DNA of 64,000 nt, taken from NCBI RefSeq assembly GCF_026914265.1, contig NC_069136.1, positions 49,832,381-49,896,380 on the forward strand. The letters run 5' to 3'. The position numbers were made by a program, and so were the translations under genes. This stretch comes from Mya arenaria. Lineage: Eukaryota; Mollusca; Bivalvia; Myida; Myidae. The notes under the pieces were generated by a model. That model searched no databases. It saw only the letters and a list, made by a program, of their open reading frames with translations, and had not been told where the DNA came from. Position 1 is the stretch's first letter; each line of letters begins with the position of its first letter. Below are positions 46,985-58,300 of the stretch, piece after piece.

Positions 46985-48300
46985 GATTCTTGTAATGAAG
47001 TCCTGTACATTGTGTTTGTCATTTTTACCTGAAAGGAAAAATCAGCTTAAATAATTCTAAATACTACGAAACAATTCAGTTACAATACATTATCAATATT
47101 TGTTGTATATATAACTTGCATACTTTTTAATACACATGAGCATGTTGCAATTTACAATATATGTAGGTGGGGGGCGATGGGGGGGGAGTAAAAACCCAAC
47201 TCAATTTGATAATTCCAGCAACTGTTTCTCCTAGAAAGATTTCTAAGAATTTCCTAGTAATCTATAGTTTTGTTGGATTCAAGCTAGTGGTTGCTGAGAA
47301 AAAGGGTGGGTGGACAGTGGTGTAATAATTGAACATAATTTTAGGAATTCTGTCACGGCTATCTCTCAACTTGAGGAGAATGAGCTCACAGCCCTACTAA
47401 AGGGTATTTTGTCTGCAAAAGAGGACTTTGAATAAATAAGTATTATGTGTTTTGTTGTGACATGTATTTCCCCCTGTGCCCTTTTGGGATGTCAGTGTCA
47501 ACATCCATTTAAAAGCTGAACTGGCATGCTTACTTCTGTCCTGCAACATGTCATAATACCTATATTAATTTCTGCCACTTGCTGCCAGTGTTCCATGCAA
47601 CAAGTTTCATGATATGGCGTGTTCTGGTATTAGCCTGAATAGGGATGTCGCAGCTGTATTAAAGAGTTTGGGGATATACAGTAAAAAGCCTGTTCTAACC
47701 CGACTCCATCAAGATCAAGATTTTGCAGTCAAATTAGGAAAGAGCAAAATGAACATTCTAGGAAAAACAGGACAATCGTGAATTGTTAAATTGAGGAATA
47801 AATAACAAATGTGATCGTTCAGGAAAACTTCTTTCAATACTTGGACATTTTAAGCTGATACATTTTCCTGTACCACGGTCATCCAATATCAGAAATCATA
47901 TCAAAAACGCAAAAAGACTCCTGGCTAGACGTCCACTTCGACGGACCAGTAAGTCTATACGTATATTTCAGACTCCTGCTTTTTAAAATTGGACTACAAA
48001 TGTTACTTTATCACAATAATTGTCCAAAAATATCCACCATTGTTGTCATTCTGATTTGACAGATCAATGAGAAATTTGAAAATAAGGGAAGTAACTATTG
48101 AGAAAAAATGAATTAGCCAAATTTACAACTATAAATTATTTCGGGTCCGCAAAAATTCGCGGGAAAGCCGAAAAAGTTGACAGGTAGAGTAAATATTTTT
48201 CTTTCAATACGGGCTTCAAGTTATTAATGCATTGATTTAATATTGTGCGCCTGGTTATTATTTCGCGATGATAATTATTTGTGTATTTTATGAAAATTTA
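46985..48300. other. Upstream flank of the membrane-protein gene
   Basis: An acceptor (TTTCAG) at 47031-47036 on the minus strand lies 46 bp before the start codon, so a 5' noncoding exon and the promoter lie further up. A G-run at 47167-47189 and worn repeat phrases (AACAAGTTTCATGATAT near 47600) are visible. No other gene seen. Confidence 0.45.
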
Positions 48301-48309
48301 AAGCAAACC

Positions 48310-48590
48310 TATGAGGAAAAGTGCGCACGGTGACGGTGTTGTCTCGAACCCATGACCGCCACAACACTCACGGCGAAGTAACCGACTGGGTAGCTTGTTC
48401 TTACCACATACTCTTCCATCCTCTCTCAAGAAATTTAATATCCAGACACTCTTGCCTTTTACTTTTGACATCAGAAAAGTAAACCATTGTCTTGGATGAA
48501 ATGTTGTGGCGCTCGAACCGACAACTGCCGGAACACTAGCACATTGCTCTTACCAACTGAGTAACAACACACTTCTCTCCTCACCACATT
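48310..48590 (-). mobile_element. Two tRNA-derived SINE fragments
   Basis: On the minus strand, ACTCAGTTGGTAAGAGCA (A box) and GGTTCGAGCGCC (B box) lie near 48575 and 48520. A second pair, CCCAGTCGGTTACTTCG and GGGTTCGAGACA, lies near 48390 and 48340. Spacing fits tRNA heads. Neither folds into a full tRNA by eye. Confidence 0.55.
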
Positions 48591-49169
48591 AACCTATGGG
48601 GTGGAGCAGGCACTCTTGCACACAGAGGATTCTCTTGTTTTAAATCTTACCCTTCAGTGTATCCGCCAGGCCTTCATGGCTTTTCGGACCCGATGTGCCT
48701 GTTGACGCGAGGGGAATATCCAACAAACATGAATTGCACCCACATGCCTTAATCTTGTCAGCCTTATCAATACATTAATCAGTTATCAATATGTCAATAT
48801 TGGCATACACTGCTTAGGCTTAGGCTTTCCTATTAGTTGGCCGATGGCAAAAGGCGTGTCGGCAGTATAATCACATGCTTAGCTGCTATCTAGTCTAAAA
48901 TATTAGACGTGTTATACGGGATTCTTCCAATCCCTAACGTCTAAACGGGAATGTGCAAAAAACGGGGGTGTTTTAAAAATATTGAAATTGTTTTAAGTGA
49001 AGTATTTTATGGTTGAAATTGATCATAAATGAGTTATATTCATATTTTACCATGTAAGTGAAATGCTATTTTGCACTAAACAAGCATTTAATGCATTAAA
49101 ACAAGTTGTTTACCTTTCCAATAAAACGAAAGTTGACTGACACAGAAAACAATTATGCGAAGGGGAACA

Positions 49170-49255
49170 ACTCCATACAATCGTAATAACTCGGCCTCCT
49201 CCGACAAAGCTTCGAGATAGACCTCGTTATACAATCGTAACAACTCGGCCATGGC
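49170..49255. repeat. Short direct repeat TACAATCGTAAYAACTCGGCC
   Basis: TACAATCGTAATAACTCGGC at 49177 recurs at 49230 with one change, 53 bp on. The minus-strand frame of 70 residues across it has no support. Confidence 0.5.
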
Positions 49256-49785
49256 TGAAATGTTCCGAGCGATTTAAAACTGTGCCCTGAAGCCTTGCAG
49301 GTGCCCTTCATGTATATATCGTTATGTTTTGACAGAATGAAATGAAGAAAAGCCGTCAAACTCATAATTATAAGTTGGATATTTATTTTTTGTGTACGGA
49401 ACTAATATAAAATAACATTATCTGGTAATATTTCTTGTTTTTATGATATTTTATAGACGCTATATGCTTTAACCCGGAATCCTGATCGGAACAACTACCC
49501 ACTTTTGATACTAAACAATTTGTACGTGAAGGATTTGCCATATCAAAAATCTAAAAAAAATCCGTCAACGTACAATTATTTGGACTAAGCTGCTATCATA
49601 ATGGTTGGCCTATCACCAGGAGGCATGTCAGAAGTATTTCACTTGATGCATCATCCAATCATCATTAATGGCTCTCCCAGACTCCTTCCAAAATAAATTG
49701 GCATTAGGTGTGAAATACACGGTACCTTAGAGGGTCTGCATTTTACACATTTCATTGGGTACATCACCGTTGTCAATATAAGCAT

Positions 49786-51389
49786 CAGGGCTCATCCTAG
49801 ACCAAAATTTTAGGGAGAAGTGAGAATGGGGGAGGGTGCGGGAGGGGGGTTCCCCCTCCTGTAGGTCGGGAAATTTTGAGATTTTAATTGTCAAATGGTG
49901 GGTTCTGGTGTGTCCTGGACAACTTTTCTATGCATTTAAATAGGTGTTTAAATTGTTTTTAAAATAGTCATACTGGTTGTTTTTAGTTGGAATTAATTTG
50001 TTGTATATACCTTTAAAAAGAAGTCAAGTTTCAAACATTTTATTACATGCAAACGGTTAACCTATCATGCACACATACATATATATCAGAATTTAAATAC
50101 ATGATACATGATGGCATCTTGTAACTCAGTTACACTCTTGTTTGATGTGTAAGAGGGTGAGTGCCCATTCATGAGATGGCCAAGATCAGCACCTATGGCC
50201 CTGGCAAGCTGGAGGTGGTACTGGAATTCCTCCTTGGGGAGCTTCCGCTTAGCCAGGTGGTAGGCATTCTTAAGGAGCTTGGGGTCAAGCTTGTCATCCT
50301 TGGACAGTTTGGCCAGTACGATTTTCCTCATGGGTTCCTGGGAACGCAGAACTGTCTCTCCAAGGCGGCCTTGTGCTGATTTGCTGAAAAATATTTTGCT
50401 GAAAATACACATATTTCTTTAAAAATATTTACACAGTATCTCATCATTTTCAGCTGTCATTTAAAATAATTTGGGCATATATTACAACATGTTTTAAAAT
50501 ATATAAAACCAGACACCTTAAAATTAATACCACTTTGAATCGATTTATCTGCGGACTAAGCAATGCTTCTATTGTTTTAATAAATACTTACACAAGCCAT
50601 GTCTCTGATGATTGGTTGTTTTTGCTGGTTGGTCATGTCCAAGGGCTTAGGCGTTGTCCAACTTAGCACATCTACAAACTTCGCAGTGCCATTTTTTATC
50701 TGCATCTTGTTTGTACCAACTGAAATTATTTTGATAATTTAACTTTTTGAATGTTTTCTTATTTGTAGAAACGTAGAAAGCATGATTACTATTAAACAGA
50801 ATGCAAAATATCTCATATATAGAATATTGATGTGAACCGATCGAAGAAAAAATAATGGAAACATTTCTGAAAAAAAAAAAAAACAACAAACCTGGAACTG
50901 TGATTCGCACTTGCCCTTCTCGCTAACTTCGCAGTAATCACACCCAATTAAGTTCATTTGTCATCAGTGCACATCATTTAAACCGCTATTGTCATAAAGT
51001 ATAAATCCTAATTGGCCCAAATTGACTTTTACAAACATCGGCAAGTGTAAATATTAATCCCTTACAATTTTATTACATCGATGACGTAGCGCATGTACAC
51101 AAAGTCAATGGTGCAAACACGTGCCTCGATTGAATAAAACAAGCGTTCTCATTGGTCGAAGTCAAAGGAGCATATTTACTAGGTTTAACACGATTGGCTG
51201 TTTGTCAATCGAGCTGACAGGCGGAAGGCGGAGTCGCTCTGTTTTGACAAGCATTAGTTCTTAGCGATATCGACTTTTTGATCTTTGAAAAAGTCGGCGA
51301 AGTTGACTTCGCTTTGATCTTAGAAAATAGCGAAGTTGCCGCGGGCAGGGCGACTAAATCGCCTAAGTCGCCTGGTAGGATGAGCCCTG
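49786..51389. mobile_element. hAT-like DNA transposon, 1.6 kb, internally incomplete
   Basis: The ends form a 14-bp inverted repeat: CAGGGCTCATCCTA on the left and TAGGATGAGCCCTG on the right. AAGCAT stands just outside both ends (49780-49785 and 51390-51395); hAT elements normally duplicate 8 bp, so two bases may have changed. CAGGG starts are common in hAT elements. Inside, on the minus strand, lies a remnant of a transposase-type gene (see next entry). At 1.6 kb the element lacks most of a transposase. Confidence 0.7.
50086..50957 (-). pseudogene. N-terminal remnant of a hAT / ZNF862-type transposase
   Basis: Three pieces are visible: 50957-50892 (MNLIGCDYCEVSEKGKC), 50719-50594 and 50394-50086. 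The middle piece holds WHCEVCRCAKLDNA, like the TTF-type zinc finger of ZMYM/ZNF862-related proteins, but the frame breaks after it and resumes in another frame (TNQQKQPIIRDMA). The last piece has KNAYHLAKRKLPKEEF then ARAIGADLGH and a stop after VFKF; it fits the AYxxAKxxxPFxxFxxL...GxDxGxxY pattern of that family. The catalytic RNase-H-like part is absent. Family assignment is from recalled patterns. Confidence 0.55.
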
Positions 51390-52399
51390 AAGCATTACTA
51401 CTCACTGCTATTTGATATGGTTAGTTAAAATAAGCCAGGAATATGAAAACAACAGTTTTAAAGTTGGACTATACAGCAGGTTAGTTTAGCTTAGAATGCA
51501 GGAAAATGCACTATTTGCACTACAGCTCTAAAACAAATCTCGAACATAGGGATAGGTCATTCCTCCTAAACCCAACCCTGAAAGACTCTCCCGAAAATCC
51601 ATGTGGAAACCCTGAGTACACTCATAATGTAAGACCCACTTTTCGTGACCATAACAATGAATTTATAGTCTGATTGCTGTCTGCCCGGTATCAGTCAGCC
51701 GTAGAATTGTGTTCGCATATATATATTTTTTTTATAAGATATTAAAGTTTAATTTGACCTGATACATGTTTGAATTAGTGTGGGATGCAAATGCAAAAAT
51801 CTAGTTCAGTGCGCAAATTTGTGATTCTCATGCTGAACATATATGGGAGACTTAACAGGTGTACTTCAATAGAAGCCTGCAGTGGCTTCTCCATACTTCT
51901 TTTCTATTTCTAGCTGAAGGTAATACACCCAGTAAAACTGGATTTGGGCTGGTTGTAAATTTCAATACTTCTACGATTTATTTTCTTGTACTTTACATAA
52001 ATTTATGAATATATATAGAAATTGGGAGAGTTCTTGGAGAAGGCAACCTCATTTATAAGTGTTTTTAAAATGAAAATCAACTATAATTTGTCAGAATTGC
52101 TGAATTTTTAATATATCTTGCAGGAGATGGTAACTTAGTGTTAATGACTCATGGCCACTCTAATTAATATTCATAGATTTGTTACAGATTTGTTTAATTT
52201 AAGGACAGATTGTGTATTGAAGTGAATGAAATCAAGCATCACACATTCATGGAAAAGTGACCTTATCTGCCAAATATGTATGGATTCAAGATATTTTTAA
52301 AAATATTTTTTCAGTTGTTTACATTACGTTGAACTTAAAACTTCTGATCTATCTACATTACCATTCTTGTCTGGAATCATTGCTTAGTGACTGATCAAC

Positions 52400-55300
52400 A
52401 TGGAGACAGCAGATCTTGACATGGACGGGATTTTTGATGACCGTGATGAAGATGAAGACCTCGGAGCAATTGGTGCCCTTCCCGACCTTCCAGATGGTAC
52501 CCAGCAGGCCTCACAGGATATGGAAGATGAAGGTCAGGATTGAGGAAAGTTTGTGTATTAATTTAAGTCGAGGGTAGCCCACATTTCAAATGTGAACTCA
52601 CTTAAAGTTACTCATCTGTTTCACGAAGTATGAGTTTTATAACAGTTTCCATATAACAAACCAATGCATTAAAAAACGGCTGCTGTCTTTTTGTAACACC
52701 ATCAAATTTCCTGGCCATTTACATCTTTTATTCAAGAAACAATTTTAAAAAACAGAACACCTCTGACATTTAAAAAAAATCAACATAGGTTGTAGAAAAA
52801 AAAATCAAAATATGATAAACTTACAATAAATTACCAAGAGATGTTTGTTTCACTTCACTATTTTTTTCTTAGAAAATGCAGAGGTGCTTGCCAGGTTGAA
52901 AGACATTTCAAAAGGAGCAGCGAAAAGGGTTATTAGACGACCACAGCCAAAGCTTGATTCCACCAGGTAAGATGAAGTTTAAAGATTTATGTAGGATTTA
53001 AGTTCAACTAATTTAACCTTGTATGCATTAATAAAGTGCCAATCACAAGCCTGTTTCCCTCTGAAAGTTTTTTTCAGAAATGATCAGGTTATTTCTTTAA
53101 GCTTTGCACTTCTAGCCAATGGCCAATTTTACTGAAATAAAATGGACAAGCCACTTAAAAAGCAGGAGAAATCACCTGCTCATTTAAAAAAAATTCTGTT
53201 GAATTTTAGTAATGAAGATCGTACATGTACAATTTGTTTCAGATTGACAGGAGACAGGGGCATACCCATTCTTCGAAAGACGTTTGATAAGGTCAAATTA
53301 AAGGGCAAAGGTCATGAAGTGAGTAAACTAGTGTTGAAGTTATGTATTCATTGTTTTTGTAAGTAAGAATACATAATGAGATTTAAATACATAATGAGAT
53401 TTAAATACATAATGAGATTTTTGAGTAGTAAGGACAGGGCTTCCATTTATGATTTGAAACTGGAAGTATGAATTTCCCTTTCATCAATATTGGAAGTTTT
53501 TCAACAATGGAAGTTGATGTCTCCTGAATACAATTTCTTCTTATATTTTAAGCTTGACTATTCGAAGAATAAGGAAAGCTATACTACTCACCCAAGCGTC
53601 AGCATCGGCGTCACCCCTTGGTTACGGTTTTGCGTGCAAGCACACATAGGTAAATATCTCAGCAACTACTTGAGGTATTGCATTGAGACTTTATACAATG
53701 GTACTCAACCATCCAACCTACTTAATTAACCAAGTAAGATAACTCTAGTTTGCATTTAATGCCAGTAATAGGCCTTTATTATTTGACTTAGAAATTCTGG
53801 TTAAGGTTTTGCGTGCAAGCACACATAGGTTCATATCTCAGCAACTGCTTGAGGTATTGCATTGAGACTTTATACAATGGTACTCAACCATCCAACCTAC
53901 TGAATTAACCAAGTTAGATAAATATAGTTTGCATTTAATGCAAATAATAGGCCTTTATTATTAGACTTGGAAATTCTGGTTAAGGTTTGGCATGTAACCA
54001 CTTTTAAGTCAATACCTCAGCGAATACATCATGTATTGCATTGAAACTTTACACACAGGCTCCCAACCATTTAACCTTCTTATTTAATCAAGTAAGATAA
54101 CTCTATCTTTCATTTATATAACTTTTGCCCCTTTATTATGCGACTTAGAAATTCTGGTTAAGGTCTTGCATGTTTGCACACATAGGATAATATCTCAGCA
54201 ACTACTTGATGTATTGCATTGAGACTTTATACAATGGTTTTCAACCACCCAACCTAATTGAATAGCCAAGTTAGTTAACTGTATATTGCAAATAATGGCC
54301 CTTTATTATTACACTTAAAAATTCTGGTTAAAATTTTGCATGTAACCACATTTATGTTAATATCTAAGCACATCATGTATTGCATTGAAATATAATCTAA
54401 CAGTGATCCATGCATGTTTCGCCAAAACTTTTCAATCCTTACACTGAAAAGCGGCGGAATAGTCGAGCGCGCTGTCTCTGTGACAGGTCTTGTTTCACTA
54501 TTTTTCAACTAGTATGTTAAAAATAAAATAATTTGCAACTATACTAAAGTAAGTCTATGTAGGCTGTAATGTGTGTATTTCATTTTTCTTTTATGGGTAA
54601 ATTTATTTTATATATTGACTAAGGTTTTCATCAGATTAAACATGCAAAGACTAGTCTTAGAATATTGAACTTCAGAAGTATGCTCCACCTTAACTCTTAA
54701 AGAACAGGATTGTTATTTTCATTTGCATAAATACAGGATATAATTTTGATATCAATTCTTCAAAGAATTGCTCATCCAAACCCGAACACTTTCTACCTCG
54801 CAGGCGTCGGACCTGGCTTGTATAATGAAGGAGCTGGAACACTGGGGTCACCGCCTGTTCCCCAAGATGACCTTTGATGAAGTCATAGAGCGAGTCGAGA
54901 AGCTAGGAGCAAAGAAAGAGGTATAAAAGGTTCATTCACTTCTTGGCAGGATTATGAAAAGAAAAAGAAAATTATTAAAAGTGACACTGTTTAGACTGAT
55001 TTTGTATGAATTGATCCAAAAAGGACAATCTGTGAATAGATGTATTGTGTGTCATACAACAGTTGCCTGATCACGTACCACTGTCCTGAGGGAGTTGCTG
55101 ACTTTTATTAATGCCCACCTGACTCCTTTGCAATTCAGACAATACAACACTTTGGGATAACCATCAGCAACAACATTGCTTTACCTTTTTCTCCACTAAC
55201 ATTGAGACCATGAAAATACATAGCGACTTGACTTTGAAAAAATAGATATTTACCAATTGTATAACTTTATTTTAACAGACCATAAAAATATATGTGACTT

Positions 55301-58300
55301 GACATGTAACAAATTTATTTAACAGAATTGATTTTTAATGCTCAACAAGGTACAAACATGTGTGAAGAAGATACGAATGGACATGCCAGTGTTGTCAGAA
55401 GACTTTGTAGGCTCTGATAAGGAGGATGATGAAGTGGAAAGGGTCGGGGACATGGTGGACGCTTTCGACCAGGATCAACCAGCAAAGGTAAGCTGACCAA
55501 GTTTACAATAAGTGTGTTGTTGTGAAGTATGGACATGCCGATATTGTCGGGGTATTAGGACGGGAGGGGGAAAGAACCGATTCTTTTGACCTGTATCAAT
55601 CCACATAGGTAAGTGTTTCATGTGTATAGTTTGTTCTCGTGGAGTTTGTACTGGCTAAGCTCTGTGTTAGCTCAGACCAAGTGGATGAACTTAAAAGAGT
55701 CGTAGGAAATAATGAATGCTTTCGACCATGTTCTACCTGCAAAGTTGTGTGGGCAAAGTTGGTAGTAAGAGTTGTGTTCTTAAATCATTTATCCCTATGT
55801 TATTGTGTGTTTAATTGGGAGGGGGTATCAGATCGAGTGTATGAACTATAATGTAACACATTGTGAAACCAGCTAATGTTTTGCCAACTGAATCCTTGTC
55901 AGGCTTTTTCTTACCATTTTGGTGGAAAATACATGTTGATATATTGGGAAATGCATTGTAAAATTTACTGATTTGAGAAGAAGTTTCAGGCCTTTTTTGT
56001 CAATTTGGGATAAAATACTTGCAAAAAATGAGATTTTTCAAGTCATGCAATAATGCTTTATATTGGAAATAAAAATTGTCAACAAAATCATAATTTTGGG
56101 TTAACCATGAATGTTGCCCTAAAGTGCTGATAACTGCATTCATAATTGTAAAATATCAAATGTTTTTAATTAATGGTTTCTGAGCCGAGCCTAAGGGGCA
56201 CAGTGTCAGTCGAGAAGCAAGGCTTTTCGTGACAGCAATTTCATCATGGGAAAATTAAACATATTTGGCATTGCGAATCCTTGTCAGACATTTTGAAGTT
56301 CTGTGAGATGTGCAGAAAAAAGCGTAATTGTGTTTCTTAACCCTGAATACTGTTTAAGATACATCTGAAGATTTGTTTTCAGTTAGATACCATGTGAATA
56401 ATGAAAGCCATATTTGTACAGGTGGCACTGCCACAAGTGAAAATATGAACTTAAAAAACTAGTGTTCTGTAGAAAAGGAGCTACATACCTCATTCATTAG
56501 CCTCACTAATTGGGCCTTCTGGTCATGCCCCCAATATCCCCTTGTTTCTAATAGTTCAGTCTCTTCCTGTTGCACAGAATCCTAATGCAGAGGACATGTG
56601 GGATGATTTGATCAGAGTGGAGGACGAACTACAGGAAACATCAGCCATGGCCTCCCGGCCTACTGGCCTCACAGCTGGGGGCCATGTTACCTCCCCTGGA
56701 GCTGTGGTGGGTGCAGCTCATTCTCCTGAAAGGGAAGCATCTCAGCATGGAGAGCCAGAGTTTACAGCCACAAGGATTGATACACCAGGGAGAGGCACAG
56801 CTAGTGCTAAGGCAGCTGAATGTGGGGTCAGTGTTGCTATTTATATAATACTTAAACAATGCTTAAACCATGGCAATAATTTAACCAAAATTAGATAAAA
56901 GTTTTGAAGGCATCATTTTAAACATAGTAAAGTTTGTTAACTTTTAAGTTTCTTCATGCTTTTATGCTAAAAAATCTATTAAATTTAGAGTTTCCACATG
57001 GTCCAGAAAAATGTCAAGTCCTGGATATTCGAAGTTACCTGAATTTTAATAGTAAAAAATGAACTTGGTCCAGGAAATTGTCAATATTTCAAGACACAAA
57101 TCATATTCATTGCATAGAAATACTTTTCCAACAAACATTGAATAATCGATTTGAAATTTTAAGTGGAACTCAGCCAAGGCATATATTTTAGATAAAAGAA
57201 TTAAAATCATTTTTTCAGTCTTTTTGGATGATAAAATTATTATGCAACGGTCTTCATATGTTTCTTGAAAAAAGGTGACATTTATATGCTGGGAAGTCGT
57301 TAACAGTCATTATATTTGGATTTTGATATTAGTCTTTATTTGTTGTGATATTTGAGAGTAAATGTCTTTTTATAAACCAGTCAAACCTGTTAACTGTTGT
57401 AGGTTTCTTTTTAATCGGAAATATGTTGAAACAAAATAATTTTACTCTGCTGACTTGTTTCTACAGGGTTTTACCCCAGAGCAGTTGGCCAGGATAGAGA
57501 AAAACAAGCAGCTTGCTCTGGAAAGGAGGTTGAAGAAAACTGGCAGATTTACACCTGGTAGGTGGAGTTCAATGTTAAACATTAGGTTTAAGGCATTCAA
57601 ACTTAGTCTTGTTAAATTATTTCTGATTGAAATCGTTAAAAGAAAATTGATACAACTTTAAAATAATGAAAGGAAAGATTGTTAACATTTTTCTTCTTCA
57701 AAATTCTTGTAAGTGGCAGGCTTTTCAACTATTATCAAAGAACTGCTTTTATCACATTAATGTATACTTATTTAAGGAAAACAAACAGCAAGTCCATCCC
57801 CCTCACAAAGGCTAGACACAGTCACACAATCATCACAACAAACCCCAAGCCAGGCATCATCATTGGTAGACAAGTCTGATACTTCCTCAACACCAGCCCA
57901 GCAATCAACTTCCCAGGAGTCTGATTCTGCAGCCTCCCAATCCTCAGAGCCGCCGAGACTCAACCTCAAGTTGTCGCAGGATTCACAGGTGCAGTATCGA
58001 AGAGAGATCTTAAGGGGTGGTGGGAGTGTGATTTGCCCTGTTAAGGCTTTAGCAGGATTTTAAAAAAGGGCAGTGTATGAAGGAAGAAAAGGGTACATTT
58101 TATTGGGATTTATGCAAATTTCAACTGCATGTATAACTGCATTATGATAATGTTATGTGAAGCAATGCACCCTTTGATTGGTTAAATTTTTAACCAGGTT
58201 TTCAACAAAAACCGGGTTATTAAAATGAGGTTGTCGGGCGGGCGGGCGTCAAACATTGGTTTCTGTTCAATAACTTTAGTTAGCATTGGCAGATATTGAT

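Noticed and set aside
48310-48590. Functional tRNA genes
   Set aside because: A and B boxes are present but no full cloverleaf or 3' terminator was seen; tRNA-derived SINE heads fit better.
49153-49365. 70-residue minus-strand frame
   Set aside because: It crosses a short direct repeat and has no splice or domain support.
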